From: Acidobacteriota bacterium
Lineage (GTDB): Bacteria; Acidobacteriota; Thermoanaerobaculia; Multivoradales; Multivoraceae
Length of the DNA stretch: 64,000 nt
Direction of reading: 5' to 3'
Assembly (NCBI GenBank): GCA_028875725.1
Contig: JAPPCR010000006.1
Span: forward strand, 689,786 to 753,785
Positions 26,234 to 34,736 of the stretch are shown piece after piece (positions within the stretch are counted from its first letter, which is position 1; every line of letters begins with the position of its first letter). The position numbers were made by a program, and so were the translations under genes. The notes below the pieces were generated by a model, which was not told where the DNA came from, searched no databases, and worked only from the letters and a program-made list of their open reading frames with translations.

Positions 26234-27667
26234 TTACCCGAACAACCCCTTCGCCGCCTTCGCCTCCGGCGCCAGCCAGGCCGCGATGCAGTAGGCGGCA
26301 AACGAGATCGCCATCGCCGGGAACACCGCGTGCATGCCCTGGATGTCGAGCAGCATCCACAGGCCCAGCGTCATTCCGCCTGCGGCGAACGACCAGAGCG
26401 CCGCCGCGCCGTTGCCGCGGCGCCAGGTCAGGCCCAGGGCCAGGGAGGGCAGGAAGCAGGCGGCGTAGAGGGCGCCGGAGAAGGACGTCAGCTCGACGAT
26501 GCCGCCGGGCGGGTCGATGGCGAGAATCGCGGTGATCGCGGCGAACAGCACGACGCAGACACGCGTGTTGCGGACGGCGTGACGGTCGTCGGCCGGAACC
26601 AGCAGGCCGAGCAGGTCGCGCTGGAAGGTCGACGCCATGACGAGGAGCACGCTGTCGAGCGAGGACATGGCGGCGGAGACCAGGGCGAGGAACAGCAGCG
26701 CCTGCACGACCGGCGGGAAGATGGCCGGGTCGCTGAGCATCATCGGGATGACCTGGTCGGTGTCGGCGATGCCCTGGCCGACGACGAAGTGGGCGTAGAG
26801 CCCGAGGGGCGCCAGCAGACTGAAGACGATCAGGAAGCTCAGCGTCGACACGACCAGACCGCTCCGGGCGGCGCCCTCGGTCTCGAGGGCGTAGAAGCGC
26901 GAGAGTTGCCGCGGTTCGACGATCAGCTTGACGGTGGAAGCGAAGACGACGCCGATCAGCATGCCGAGCGGCTGCGCCGTATCCCAGCGGGCGAGCGAGC
27001 CGTCGCCGATCTGCGCCAGGTCGGCGAGGCGGCCGATGCCGCCGGCGGCGCGGGTGATGAGGAAGAACATCAGCAACGCGGCCATCGTCATCAGCATGCC
27101 CTGGACGAAGTCGGTGCGCGCGACGGAGTGGAAGCCGCCAATCATCGTGTAGAGGCAGACGATCAGGACGACGACGAAGAGCGACAGGCCGTAGCTCAGG
27201 TCGAGGAGTTCGACCAGCAGTGAGCCGATGCCCTTGAACACCGCGGTCATGTACAGGAAGCTGGAGAAGATGACGATGACGGCGGCGGCGAAACGGGCGG
27301 GCCGGCTGTTGAAGCGGAAGCCGATGTAGTCGGGGATCGTCACCGATCCCAGCGTTTCGGTCACGCCGCGCAGGCGGGGCGCCAGCCACGCCCAGGCGAC
27401 GAAGGACAGGACGACGGCCGTCGGGATGATCAGCAGCCAGGCGATGCCCGAGGCGTAGGCCCTGCCGGCGAAGCCGATGAAGCTGTTCGTGCTGGCGTAG
27501 GTGGCGAAGAAGGAGACGCCGAGGATGATGCCGCCGAGCGATCGGCCGCCAACCAGGAAGTCGGCGAGATCGCGTGTCCGCCGCTGGCCGATCAGGGCGT
27601 GGTGGACCAGAACGCCTGTGTACAGGGCGAACAGGACGAGGATCAGGGCGTGTTCACGGAGCCACAT
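26234..27667 (-). CDS. sodium:solute symporter (SSS family)
   Basis: 477 residues with about 13 hydrophobic helices. SSS hallmarks are DFLVGGRSLGGIILGVSFFA near residue 36-55, YASTNSFIGFAGRAYASG, IPDYIGFRFNSRPARF near 110, IGGFHSVARTDFVQGMLM near 177, and AAMSSLDSVLLVMASTFQRD in helix 8, which provides sodium-site Ser residues. It imports an organic solute with Na+. It lies 59 bp after the Rieske oxygenase gene on the same strand, which suggests that the two share a substrate, perhaps a methylated amine or carboxylate. Confidence 0.88.
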   Translation of the reverse strand: MWLREHALILVLFALYTGVLVHHALIGQRRTRDLADFLVGGRSLGGIILGVSFFATYASTNSFIGFAGRAYASGIAWLLIIPTAVVLSFVAWAWLAPRLRGVTETLGSVTIPDYIGFRFNSRPARFAAAVIVIFSSFLYMTAVFKGIGSLLVELLDLSYGLSLFVVVLIVCLYTMIGGFHSVARTDFVQGMLMTMAALLMFFLITRAAGGIGRLADLAQIGDGSLARWDTAQPLGMLIGVVFASTVKLIVEPRQLSRFYALETEGAARSGLVVSTLSFLIVFSLLAPLGLYAHFVVGQGIADTDQVIPMMLSDPAIFPPVVQALLFLALVSAAMSSLDSVLLVMASTFQRDLLGLLVPADDRHAVRNTRVCVVLFAAITAILAIDPPGGIVELTSFSGALYAACFLPSLALGLTWRRGNGAAALWSFAAGGMTLGLWMLLDIQGMHAVFPAMAISFAAYCIAAWLAPEAKAAKGLFG

Positions 27668-27726
27668 GAACGGTCCTCAGGGTCGATGCTCGGGTGACGC
27701 GGTGCTCGGCAGTCGGGAGCGCCGGC

Positions 27727-28860
27727 TCACAGGCCCATCTGGTCCAGATACCAGCCATCGAAGACCTGGATGCAGGCTTCGCTCTCTTCGAAGGCGGTGG
27801 GGCGGTAGCCGCGGGACGCGACGCCCAACTGCGTGCGGGCGCAGATCTCCCAGTCCTGGCTGTTGACGAGGTGCCAGAAGTCCACGGCGTCGCTGGGGTC
27901 GAAACCGGGGGCCGCGACCGCGTCGGGGTCGAATAGCCACTCGCAGACCACTCGCGTGCGATCGGCGGCAATCGGCCAGAGCGTGTGGGTCACGACGTAG
28001 TCCCGGTGCAGGCTGATCAGCAGGTTGGGGTACACGTTGTAGTACTGAACCGAGGTCCGGTCGGCGACTTCGATCGCGGGAAGGTCGGGCCGGTCGCTGC
28101 GCCCTGTTGCCGTCATCGAGTTGCAGCCGTCGTTGAGCGTCATCGGGCCGCCGACGAAGAAACGGCCGGTCTCCAGGTTGCCGCCGTTGCGGTAGTCGGA
28201 CACCCGGTTCAACTCCGGGTGGACGACGGCGCAGTGGTAGCACTCGTTGTAGTTCTCGCAGAGGATTTTCCAGTTCGCCTGCGCTTCGTACTCGTGGCGG
28301 TCGCCCCGGACCAACCGGTCCAGGGTGAACCGGGACAGGTCCGGCAGGTCGGCGGCGACCTCCGCAAGCGGCGGCCCGTCGGCCGCGAGCGACAGGTAGA
28401 AGAAGCCGTCCATCGCGCCGATCCGCACCGGCACCAGGCCGGCGTCCCCGGCGTCGAAGTCGTCTGCCATGTGCGGCGCGCCGACCAGCCGACCGTCGAG
28501 ACCGTAGGTCCAGGCGTGGTAGGGGCACTGGAAGACCCTGGCGGTGCCCGCGCAGTCGTCAACGACGCGCGATCCTCGATGACGGCAGACGTTGAAGAAG
28601 CCGGCCAGGCCGTGTCCCGCCTCGGCTCCCGCACCGTTGCCATTCGATCCGGCGGCGTTACCGGCCGCTGCCGTCCGAACGGCGATCACGGATTCGCCGC
28701 CGATCTCTCGGGTCACGAATCGCCCCGGTTCGTCCAGTTCCTCGAGCCGTCCTCCGCACACCCACATACGCGAGAAGATGCGCTCCATCTCTTCGGTGAA
28801 GATGGTCGGGTCGGTGTAGAGGCGGCCGTCCAGGGGCCGGGGGGCCATACGCGGGATCAT
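27727..28860 (-). CDS. Rieske non-haem iron oxygenase, alpha subunit
   Basis: 377 residues. The Rieske cluster is CRHRG (Cys92, His94) and CPYHAW (Cys112, His115). The mononuclear iron site is in LCENYNECYHCAVVHPEL around 197-214, completed by an Asp in DFWHLVNSQDW. The overall sequence is closest in style to the carnitine, choline and glycine-betaine monooxygenase group (CntA/GbcA) rather than to aromatic-ring dioxygenases. Removal or hydroxylation of an N-methyl compound is therefore plausible. It would need a reductase subunit, not seen here. It is divergent from the TonB receptor with only 21 bp between start codons. It carries a low-complexity Ala/Gly insertion near 65-83. Confidence 0.85.
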   Translation of the reverse strand: MIPRMAPRPLDGRLYTDPTIFTEEMERIFSRMWVCGGRLEELDEPGRFVTREIGGESVIAVRTAAAGNAAGSNGNGAGAEAGHGLAGFFNVCRHRGSRVVDDCAGTARVFQCPYHAWTYGLDGRLVGAPHMADDFDAGDAGLVPVRIGAMDGFFYLSLAADGPPLAEVAADLPDLSRFTLDRLVRGDRHEYEAQANWKILCENYNECYHCAVVHPELNRVSDYRNGGNLETGRFFVGGPMTLNDGCNSMTATGRSDRPDLPAIEVADRTSVQYYNVYPNLLISLHRDYVVTHTLWPIAADRTRVVCEWLFDPDAVAAPGFDPSDAVDFWHLVNSQDWEICARTQLGVASRGYRPTAFEESEACIQVFDGWYLDQMGL

Positions 28861-28881
28861 GGACAGATCCTAGCGCTGTTG

Positions 28882-31491
28882 ATGTGCCATCATCCCGCCG
28901 TGCCGCGCGTGCTCATCTCGTTGTTGGTCGCGCTTTCCGTGCCAGGGGCCGTTCCGGCCCAGGAAGCCGGCACTGAAGGCGCCGCCTCCGCCGACGGCGC
29001 CACTGTGGAAGCGGTGAGCACGGAAAGCGAAGTGGTCGCGGAGTTCGATGACGAGTTGGTGGTGGTCGGCAGCCGCGCGCGTCCGCGGTCGGTGACCGAG
29101 TCCTCCGTGCCTATCGACGCCATCCCGGTGGAGGATGTCGTCAGCCAGGGCGCCAGCACGCTGGACTACCAGTTGCGGAACCTCGTGCCCTCGTTCAATG
29201 TCGCGACCCATCCGATCAGCGGCGCCGCGTCGCTGGTGCGGCCGGCCAGTCTGCGTAATCTGGCCCACGACCACACGCTCGTTCTCGTCAACGGCAAGCG
29301 GAGGCACCGCTCGGCGATCCTGGTCTGGTTCGGGGGCGTGACCGACGGCACGCAGGGCCCTGACATCTCGACCATCCCGGCGACGGCGCTGCGCCAGGTG
29401 GAGGTGCTTCGCGACGGCGCCTCGGCGCAGTACGGCTCCGACGCGATCGCCGGCGTCATGAACTTCCTGCTCAAGGACTCGCCCTCGGGCGGGAGCCTTG
29501 AGGTGAAGAGCGGCGTTTACGGCGCGGGCGACGGTCAGGCGTACGCGATCGCCGGCGACGTCGGACTGCCGCTGGGGGAGAACGGCTTCGCCCATCTGAG
29601 CATGGAGTACGGCAACGCCGACCCGACCAGCCGCAGCGTGCAGCGCGCCGACGCGGCGGCGCTGATCGCCGCCGGCAACACCCACGTCCGCGACCCGGCG
29701 CAGATCTGGGGCGACTCGGAGTACGAGGACGACCTGAAGCTGTTCGGCAACTTCGGCAAGCTGCTGGGGAACGGCGCGCAGGTCTACGGCCACGCCAACT
29801 ACGCAGAGAAGACGGCGACGCAGGGCTTCTACTACCGGAATCCCAACACGCGCGCGAACATCTTCAGCCTGGACGGCGGACGCACGCTGCTCATCGGCGA
29901 CGTGCTCGACGCGCAGGACGGCGTCCGGGACGGATCGGCGGGTTGCCCGACCGTCACGATCACCGACAACCGGCCGGACCAGGCCGCGGTGGCCCAGGTG
30001 CTCGCCGACCCGAACTGCTTCTCCTTCCAGGAGATCGCTCCGGGCGGCTTCACCCCGTACTTCAGCGGCGTGATGACCGACATGTCGGCCGTGGCCGGGG
30101 TGCGCCGGACCACGAAGAGCGGCTTCACCTGGGATGCCAGCGCCAGCTACGGCTCTCACGAAGCGGACTTCTTCCTCTTCAACACGGTGAACGCCTCGCT
30201 GGGTCCGGAGAGTCCGCGCGACTTCGATCCGGGCGTCTACCGGCAGGCCGAACTCAACCTGAACTTCGACGTCTCCTACGCGATCTCCGAACTCGTTCAC
30301 GTGGCAGGCGGCGCCGAGTGGCGTGACGAGCGCTTCACGATCCGTTCCGGGGAGCTGCCGTCGTGGCAGGTCGGACCGTACGCCGCGCAGGGTTTTGTTT
30401 CCGGCTCCAACGGCTTTCCGGGGTTCCCCGACTACACGGCCGGCACCTGGAGCCGCGCCAACACGGCCGTGTACGGCGACCTGGAGCTGCGGGACCCGGA
30501 CGGCCGATGGACGCTCGGCGGAGCGCTGCGATTCGAGCACTTCGACGTCTTCGGCGACACGACGAACGGGAAGCTCTCGGCCCGCTACGCCCTGACGGAC
30601 GCGGTCTCCGTGCGCGGCGGCGTCAGCACCGGTTTCCGGGCCCCGACGCCCGGTCAGCAGAACGTGTTCAACGTGCAGTCGACGATCAACCCGGAGACGC
30701 TCGATCTCGTCGACAGCGCCACGGTGCCGTCTACCTTCCGCGCCGCGCAGTTCCGGGGCGGTCAGCCCCTCGAGCCCGAGACCTCGACCAACGTGACGGC
30801 GGGGCTCGTGGTCGACACCGGGCCGTTCACGCTGACGGCGGACACCTACCACATCGACGTCGACCGGCGGCTCGCCCTGTCGCAGTTCTTCACGCTGGCC
30901 GAAGAAGAGCGCGCTCTGCTGCTTTCGGAAGGCATCACGTCGGCGCGCACGCTCTCCTCGTTCCGCTTCTTCATCAACGACTTCTCGTCGCGGACCCAGG
31001 GGATCGACATCGTCTCGACCTGGGCGCCGCCGGCCCTGGGCGGCAGGACGGTGTTCAGCCTCGCACTGAACCACACGGAGACGGAGATCACGAAGGACTC
31101 CGAGCTGCTCGGTCCCGGCGACGTGCTCGCGCTGGAACGGGGCGTTCCGGAGACACGGTGGAACCTGGCCGTCAACCAGGACATCGGGCGGGTCGGCCTG
31201 CTCGGACGCCTCCACTACTTCGGATCCTGGGTGGACCACATCGACGCCCGCTCCGTGCGCCGGGCCGACGCCCCGGTCCTGGGCGGCCGCTACATCCTCG
31301 ACCTGGAAGTCAGCGTCCCGCTGGTGTCCGACACCACGCTCTCGATCGGCGGCCAGAACGTCTTCGACACGTTCTCGGATCGGATGGACCTGTTCGCCGC
31401 GCAGTTCGGTCTGCCCTACAGTCAGTTCACGCCCTGGGGCCTGGGCGGCGGTTACTACTACGCGCGCCTCAACTACCGCTGGGGCGGATAG
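28882..31491 (+). CDS. TonB-dependent outer-membrane receptor
   Basis: 869 residues from the ATG at 28882 (or a GTG six codons on). The frame is open farther upstream only as an antisense shadow of the Rieske gene. A signal peptide (LISLLVALSVPGAVPAQ) precedes an extended linker with the TonB box-like DDELVVVGSRAR. A plug domain follows (LRNLVPSFNVATHPISG, LVLVNGKRRHRSA, ALRQVEVLRDGASAQYGSDA, IAGVMNFLLKD). A 22-strand barrel ends in LNYRWGG. Ligand specificity cannot be read from sequence. The position between a catabolic oxygenase and an aminomethyltransferase suggests uptake of a substrate for that pathway. Confidence 0.9.
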   Translation: MCHHPAVPRVLISLLVALSVPGAVPAQEAGTEGAASADGATVEAVSTESEVVAEFDDELVVVGSRARPRSVTESSVPIDAIPVEDVVSQGASTLDYQLRNLVPSFNVATHPISGAASLVRPASLRNLAHDHTLVLVNGKRRHRSAILVWFGGVTDGTQGPDISTIPATALRQVEVLRDGASAQYGSDAIAGVMNFLLKDSPSGGSLEVKSGVYGAGDGQAYAIAGDVGLPLGENGFAHLSMEYGNADPTSRSVQRADAAALIAAGNTHVRDPAQIWGDSEYEDDLKLFGNFGKLLGNGAQVYGHANYAEKTATQGFYYRNPNTRANIFSLDGGRTLLIGDVLDAQDGVRDGSAGCPTVTITDNRPDQAAVAQVLADPNCFSFQEIAPGGFTPYFSGVMTDMSAVAGVRRTTKSGFTWDASASYGSHEADFFLFNTVNASLGPESPRDFDPGVYRQAELNLNFDVSYAISELVHVAGGAEWRDERFTIRSGELPSWQVGPYAAQGFVSGSNGFPGFPDYTAGTWSRANTAVYGDLELRDPDGRWTLGGALRFEHFDVFGDTTNGKLSARYALTDAVSVRGGVSTGFRAPTPGQQNVFNVQSTINPETLDLVDSATVPSTFRAAQFRGGQPLEPETSTNVTAGLVVDTGPFTLTADTYHIDVDRRLALSQFFTLAEEERALLLSEGITSARTLSSFRFFINDFSSRTQGIDIVSTWAPPALGGRTVFSLALNHTETEITKDSELLGPGDVLALERGVPETRWNLAVNQDIGRVGLLGRLHYFGSWVDHIDARSVRRADAPVLGGRYILDLEVSVPLVSDTTLSIGGQNVFDTFSDRMDLFAAQFGLPYSQFTPWGLGGGYYYARLNYRWGG

Positions 31492-31503
31492 GAGCGGCGG
31501 TCC

Positions 31504-33015
31504 GTGCCGCGCCGGGCTCCGCAGGGAACGCAGGCCGTCCAGCGGGCGCTGGCCCTGCTGAGATCGTTCACGCCGGAGGCGCCGGAGCACCGCCTGTCGG
31601 ACCTGGCGGCGTCGCACGGGCTTCATCCGTCGACGGCGCATCGCCTGCTCGGTGTCCTCGAGGCGGAGGGGCTGATCGGCCGCAGTCCGGAGAGCCAGGC
31701 CTACGGGTGGCTGCCGGGTGCGCCCGGCACGGGAGATGCCGGGTCGTCACCGCGCCACAACGGCCTGCGGCCGCTCGAACCCTTGCGGACGCCGTTCCAC
31801 CGGCGGACGGCGGCGCTGTGCGAGAGCGGAGCGTGGCGTGACTGGTCGGGCTACACGTGCGTCGAAACCTACGAGCCGACGCCCGAACGCGAGTACTGGG
31901 CGGTTCGCAACGGGGCCGCGCTCATCGACGTGTCGCCGTTGTTCAAGTACGAGATCACCGGCGCCGGCGCCGAGTCTCTGCTGGATCGGGTCATGACGCG
32001 CGATTTCACGAAGAGCCGCACGGGCCGGGTGATGTACACGTCCTGGTGCAACGAGGAGGGTCATCTGCTGCAGGACGGCAACGTGCAGCGCCTCGAGCGC
32101 GAGCGTTTCCTGGTCAGCGCCGCCGAGCCCTGCCTGCGCTGGTTCCAGGACTCTGGCTGGGGCATGGACGTCGACGTGCGGGACGTCTCGGAGGAGATCG
32201 GCGTGCTCGCGCTCCAGGGACCGCGGGCGAGGGCGATCGCCGAGACGGCCACGACGGGCATCGACTTCGGCGCAATGCGCTACTTCGATCTCGCGGCCGG
32301 CGAGGTCGGCCCGGGCGCCGGAGGCGGCCCGGTGACGGTGACCCGCACCGGTTACACGGGCGACCTGGGCTACGAGTTCTGGGTGGCCGCGGAGCACGCG
32401 GAGGCGCTGTGGGATGCTCTCGTCGAGGCGGGCCGGGACCACGGCCTGCTGCCCGCGGGTCTCCTGGCGCTCGACATGGTGCGGGCCGAGGCCGGCCTGG
32501 TTCTGATCGATGTCGACTACGTGTCCGCGGTGCACGCGGAGATCGAGGTGCTGAAGGTCACGCCGGTCGAGGCGGGCCTCGGGTTCACCGTGAAGCTCGA
32601 CAAGCAGGCCGACTTCGTGGGTCGCCGGGCGCTCGAACTGGAACGCGCCCGCGGGCCGGCGTGGGCAATGGTCGGCCTCGAGGTCGACTGGTTCGAGCTG
32701 GAGCGGCTGTGGTCCGAGATCGACCTTCGGCCGCAGGTCGTGGGCCAGCCGGCATCCCGGGAGCCAACGCCGGTGTTCGCCCCCGGCGGATGGCAGGTCG
32801 GTCAGTGCACGACCCGGTTCTTCTCGCCTCTGCTCAAGAAGTACATCGGCCTCGCCACGGTGCGCGGCGAGGCGGCCGACTCCGGCACCGAACTCGATGT
32901 CGAGGTCGCGGTCGGCTACGGTCGACGCCGGGCGAGGGCCCGGGTCGTGGAGCGGCCGTTCTTCAATCCGCCACGCAAGACGGCGGTCGATCCGATGCCC
33001 GGAGTCAGGGGATGA
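31504..33015 (+). CDS. IclR-type HTH fused to GcvT/aminomethyltransferase-family protein
   Basis: 503 residues from a GTG with a ribosome site (GGATAGGAG). Residues 7-70 are an IclR winged helix: VQRALALLRSF, LSDLAASHGLHPSTAHRLLG, LEAEGLIGRS. The IclR effector domain is absent. From about residue 95 (TPFHRRTAALCESGAWRDW) a full GcvT-like protein runs to the end, with EREYWAVRNGAALIDVSPL, WCNEEGHLLQDGNV, GYTGDLGYEFWV and the C-terminal barrel IGLATVRGEA. An in-frame TTG at 31783 could start the enzyme part alone but has no ribosome site. The enzyme part should use tetrahydrofolate to take a methyl or aminomethyl group. It overlaps the next gene by ATGA. Confidence 0.8.
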   Translation: MPRRAPQGTQAVQRALALLRSFTPEAPEHRLSDLAASHGLHPSTAHRLLGVLEAEGLIGRSPESQAYGWLPGAPGTGDAGSSPRHNGLRPLEPLRTPFHRRTAALCESGAWRDWSGYTCVETYEPTPEREYWAVRNGAALIDVSPLFKYEITGAGAESLLDRVMTRDFTKSRTGRVMYTSWCNEEGHLLQDGNVQRLERERFLVSAAEPCLRWFQDSGWGMDVDVRDVSEEIGVLALQGPRARAIAETATTGIDFGAMRYFDLAAGEVGPGAGGGPVTVTRTGYTGDLGYEFWVAAEHAEALWDALVEAGRDHGLLPAGLLALDMVRAEAGLVLIDVDYVSAVHAEIEVLKVTPVEAGLGFTVKLDKQADFVGRRALELERARGPAWAMVGLEVDWFELERLWSEIDLRPQVVGQPASREPTPVFAPGGWQVGQCTTRFFSPLLKKYIGLATVRGEAADSGTELDVEVAVGYGRRRARARVVERPFFNPPRKTAVDPMPGVRG

Positions 33016-34736
33016 CGGTGGAGCTGACGGAAGCCGCCGGCACCGGCGGCGGCACGCCGCCGGGCGGCGGCGGTCGCTTCGATGCGATCGTGGTCGGGGC
33101 CGGCCACAACGGCCTGGTTGCCGCGGCCTACCTCGCCCGCGCCGGCCTCGACGTCGTGGTGCTGGAATCCTCTCCGGAGATCGGCGGCGCTACCCGCAGC
33201 GAGGAGGCCTTCCCGGGCTTCCGGTTCAGCGTGTTCTCCTACCTCGTTTCGCTGTTGCGGCCGGAGGTCATCCACGAACTCGACCTCGTGCGCCACGGCC
33301 TGTTCCTGGTCCCCACCGCGAGCACCCTGAACCCCTTACCCGGTGGCGACTGCCTGTTCCGCGAGGCGGATCCGCAGCGGACCTACCGTCACATCGCCCG
33401 CCACTCCCGGCGCGATGCCGAGGCGCTGTTCGAGTACAAGCTCGAGATGCGCCGCATGGGCCACCTGATGTACCGGCTGCAGCGGGCGGCGCCCGACGAA
33501 CTGGCCGCGGCAATCGGCGACCGCGTCGCGGAGAGTCCGGAGCACCTGGATGTCGAGGTGTCGGCGGAGGTCGCCGACATCGCGCGCTACTTCCTCGACC
33601 TGCCGGCGGCCCGTTTGCGCAGCTTCGTGCAGATGCTGACGATGAGTTCCGCCGACTTCCTGGGCCAGTGGTTCGAGTCCGACGTGCTGAAGGCCGCGCT
33701 CTCGAGTTCGAGCATCATCGGCTCCATGCTGTCTCCCCGCACGCCGGGCTCGGCATACGTGCTGCTGCACCACTACATGGGGGAGGTCGACGGGGTCTAC
33801 CGGGAGTGGGGCTTCCAGAAGGGCGGCACCGGCGCGGTGGCGGCGACGATCGCCAAAGCGGCACGAAGCCACGGCGCCGAGATCCGGACGGACAGCCCCG
33901 TCGCGCGCGTGCTGGCGCGCGGCGGCCGGGTGACCGGCGTGGTGCTGGCGAACGGCGACGAGCTCCGTGCCGGCGTCGTCCTGTCGTCGGCGGCGCCGCA
34001 GATCAGCCTCGGCCGTCTGCTCGATCCGGAGGACGTCCCGGGCGATGTCGGTGCCGGACTGGTCGAACGGGCGGCGCGGTGGCAGAGCGGCGGCTGCGCC
34101 GCCAAGGTGAACCTCGCCATCTCCGGCCTGCCGCGGTTCGAATGCATGCCGGAGCCCGGACCCCATCTCTCGGGCGGGATCACGATCGCCCCGGGTCTCG
34201 ACTACGTCGACCGCGCCTACGACGACGCGAAGTACGGCGGTTTCTCGGAGCGACCGTTCATTGACATGATCATCCCGTCCGTCCTCGATCCGGACATGGC
34301 GCCGCCCGGCAAGCATGTCCTGTCGTGCTTCGTGCAGTACGCGCCGTACGAACTGGCGGCCGGCGACTGGAATGGCGGAAAGAGGGAGGCGTTCGGCGAT
34401 GCCGTCGTGCGCACCCTCGCCGAGTACGCGCCCGGCATCGAGGACCAGATCCTGCACCGGCAGGTCCTCGTGCCGCCGGACATCGAGGCGATCGCCGGCA
34501 TCCCGGGCGGCAACATCTTCCACGGCGAGTTGCGGCTGTCGCAGTTGTTCCTGCTGCGCCCCGACCCGGCCGCGGCGGCCTTCCGGACGCCGTTGCCCGG
34601 CTACTACCTCTGCGGTTCGTCGACGCAGTTCGGAGGCGGCATCTCCGGCGGTCCGGCGCGGCTGGCCGCGCTCCGGGTTCTGGACGATCTGCGTGGCGTC
34701 GGCTCGGCCGCCGGCGGTGGCGGGGAGACGCCTTGA
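33012..34736 (+). CDS. FAD-dependent oxidoreductase, phytoene-desaturase-like (1)
   Basis: 574 residues from an ATG that overlaps the previous stop. The dinucleotide-binding motif FDAIVVGAGHNGLVAAAYLA is near residue 23-42, followed by VVVLESSPEIGGATRSEEAF. The C-terminal FAD-binding loop is YYLCGSSTQFGGGISGGPAR. This set defines the large phytoene dehydrogenase/amine-oxidase-like superfamily. Members desaturate or oxidise varied substrates in the cytoplasm. A Gly-rich N-terminal tail (GTGGGTPPGGGG) is unusual. Placed between a GcvT-type protein and a second FAD oxidoreductase, it likely works in the same catabolic or modification step; no carotenoid genes are nearby. Confidence 0.8.
   Translation: MTVELTEAAGTGGGTPPGGGGRFDAIVVGAGHNGLVAAAYLARAGLDVVVLESSPEIGGATRSEEAFPGFRFSVFSYLVSLLRPEVIHELDLVRHGLFLVPTASTLNPLPGGDCLFREADPQRTYRHIARHSRRDAEALFEYKLEMRRMGHLMYRLQRAAPDELAAAIGDRVAESPEHLDVEVSAEVADIARYFLDLPAARLRSFVQMLTMSSADFLGQWFESDVLKAALSSSSIIGSMLSPRTPGSAYVLLHHYMGEVDGVYREWGFQKGGTGAVAATIAKAARSHGAEIRTDSPVARVLARGGRVTGVVLANGDELRAGVVLSSAAPQISLGRLLDPEDVPGDVGAGLVERAARWQSGGCAAKVNLAISGLPRFECMPEPGPHLSGGITIAPGLDYVDRAYDDAKYGGFSERPFIDMIIPSVLDPDMAPPGKHVLSCFVQYAPYELAAGDWNGGKREAFGDAVVRTLAEYAPGIEDQILHRQVLVPPDIEAIAGIPGGNIFHGELRLSQLFLLRPDPAAAAFRTPLPGYYLCGSSTQFGGGISGGPARLAALRVLDDLRGVGSAAGGGGETP

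Noticed and set aside
27985..28881. A 5' extension of the TonB receptor reading frame of about 300 codons
   Set aside because: It runs antisense through the well-supported Rieske oxygenase gene, has shadow-type composition rich in Arg, Val and Gly, and has no signal peptide. The receptor has its own start and signal at 28882.
28870..31641. A 923-codon open frame antisense to the TonB receptor
   Set aside because: It is composed of Arg/Val/Gly/Asp runs with no recognisable motif, which is expected opposite a high-GC gene.
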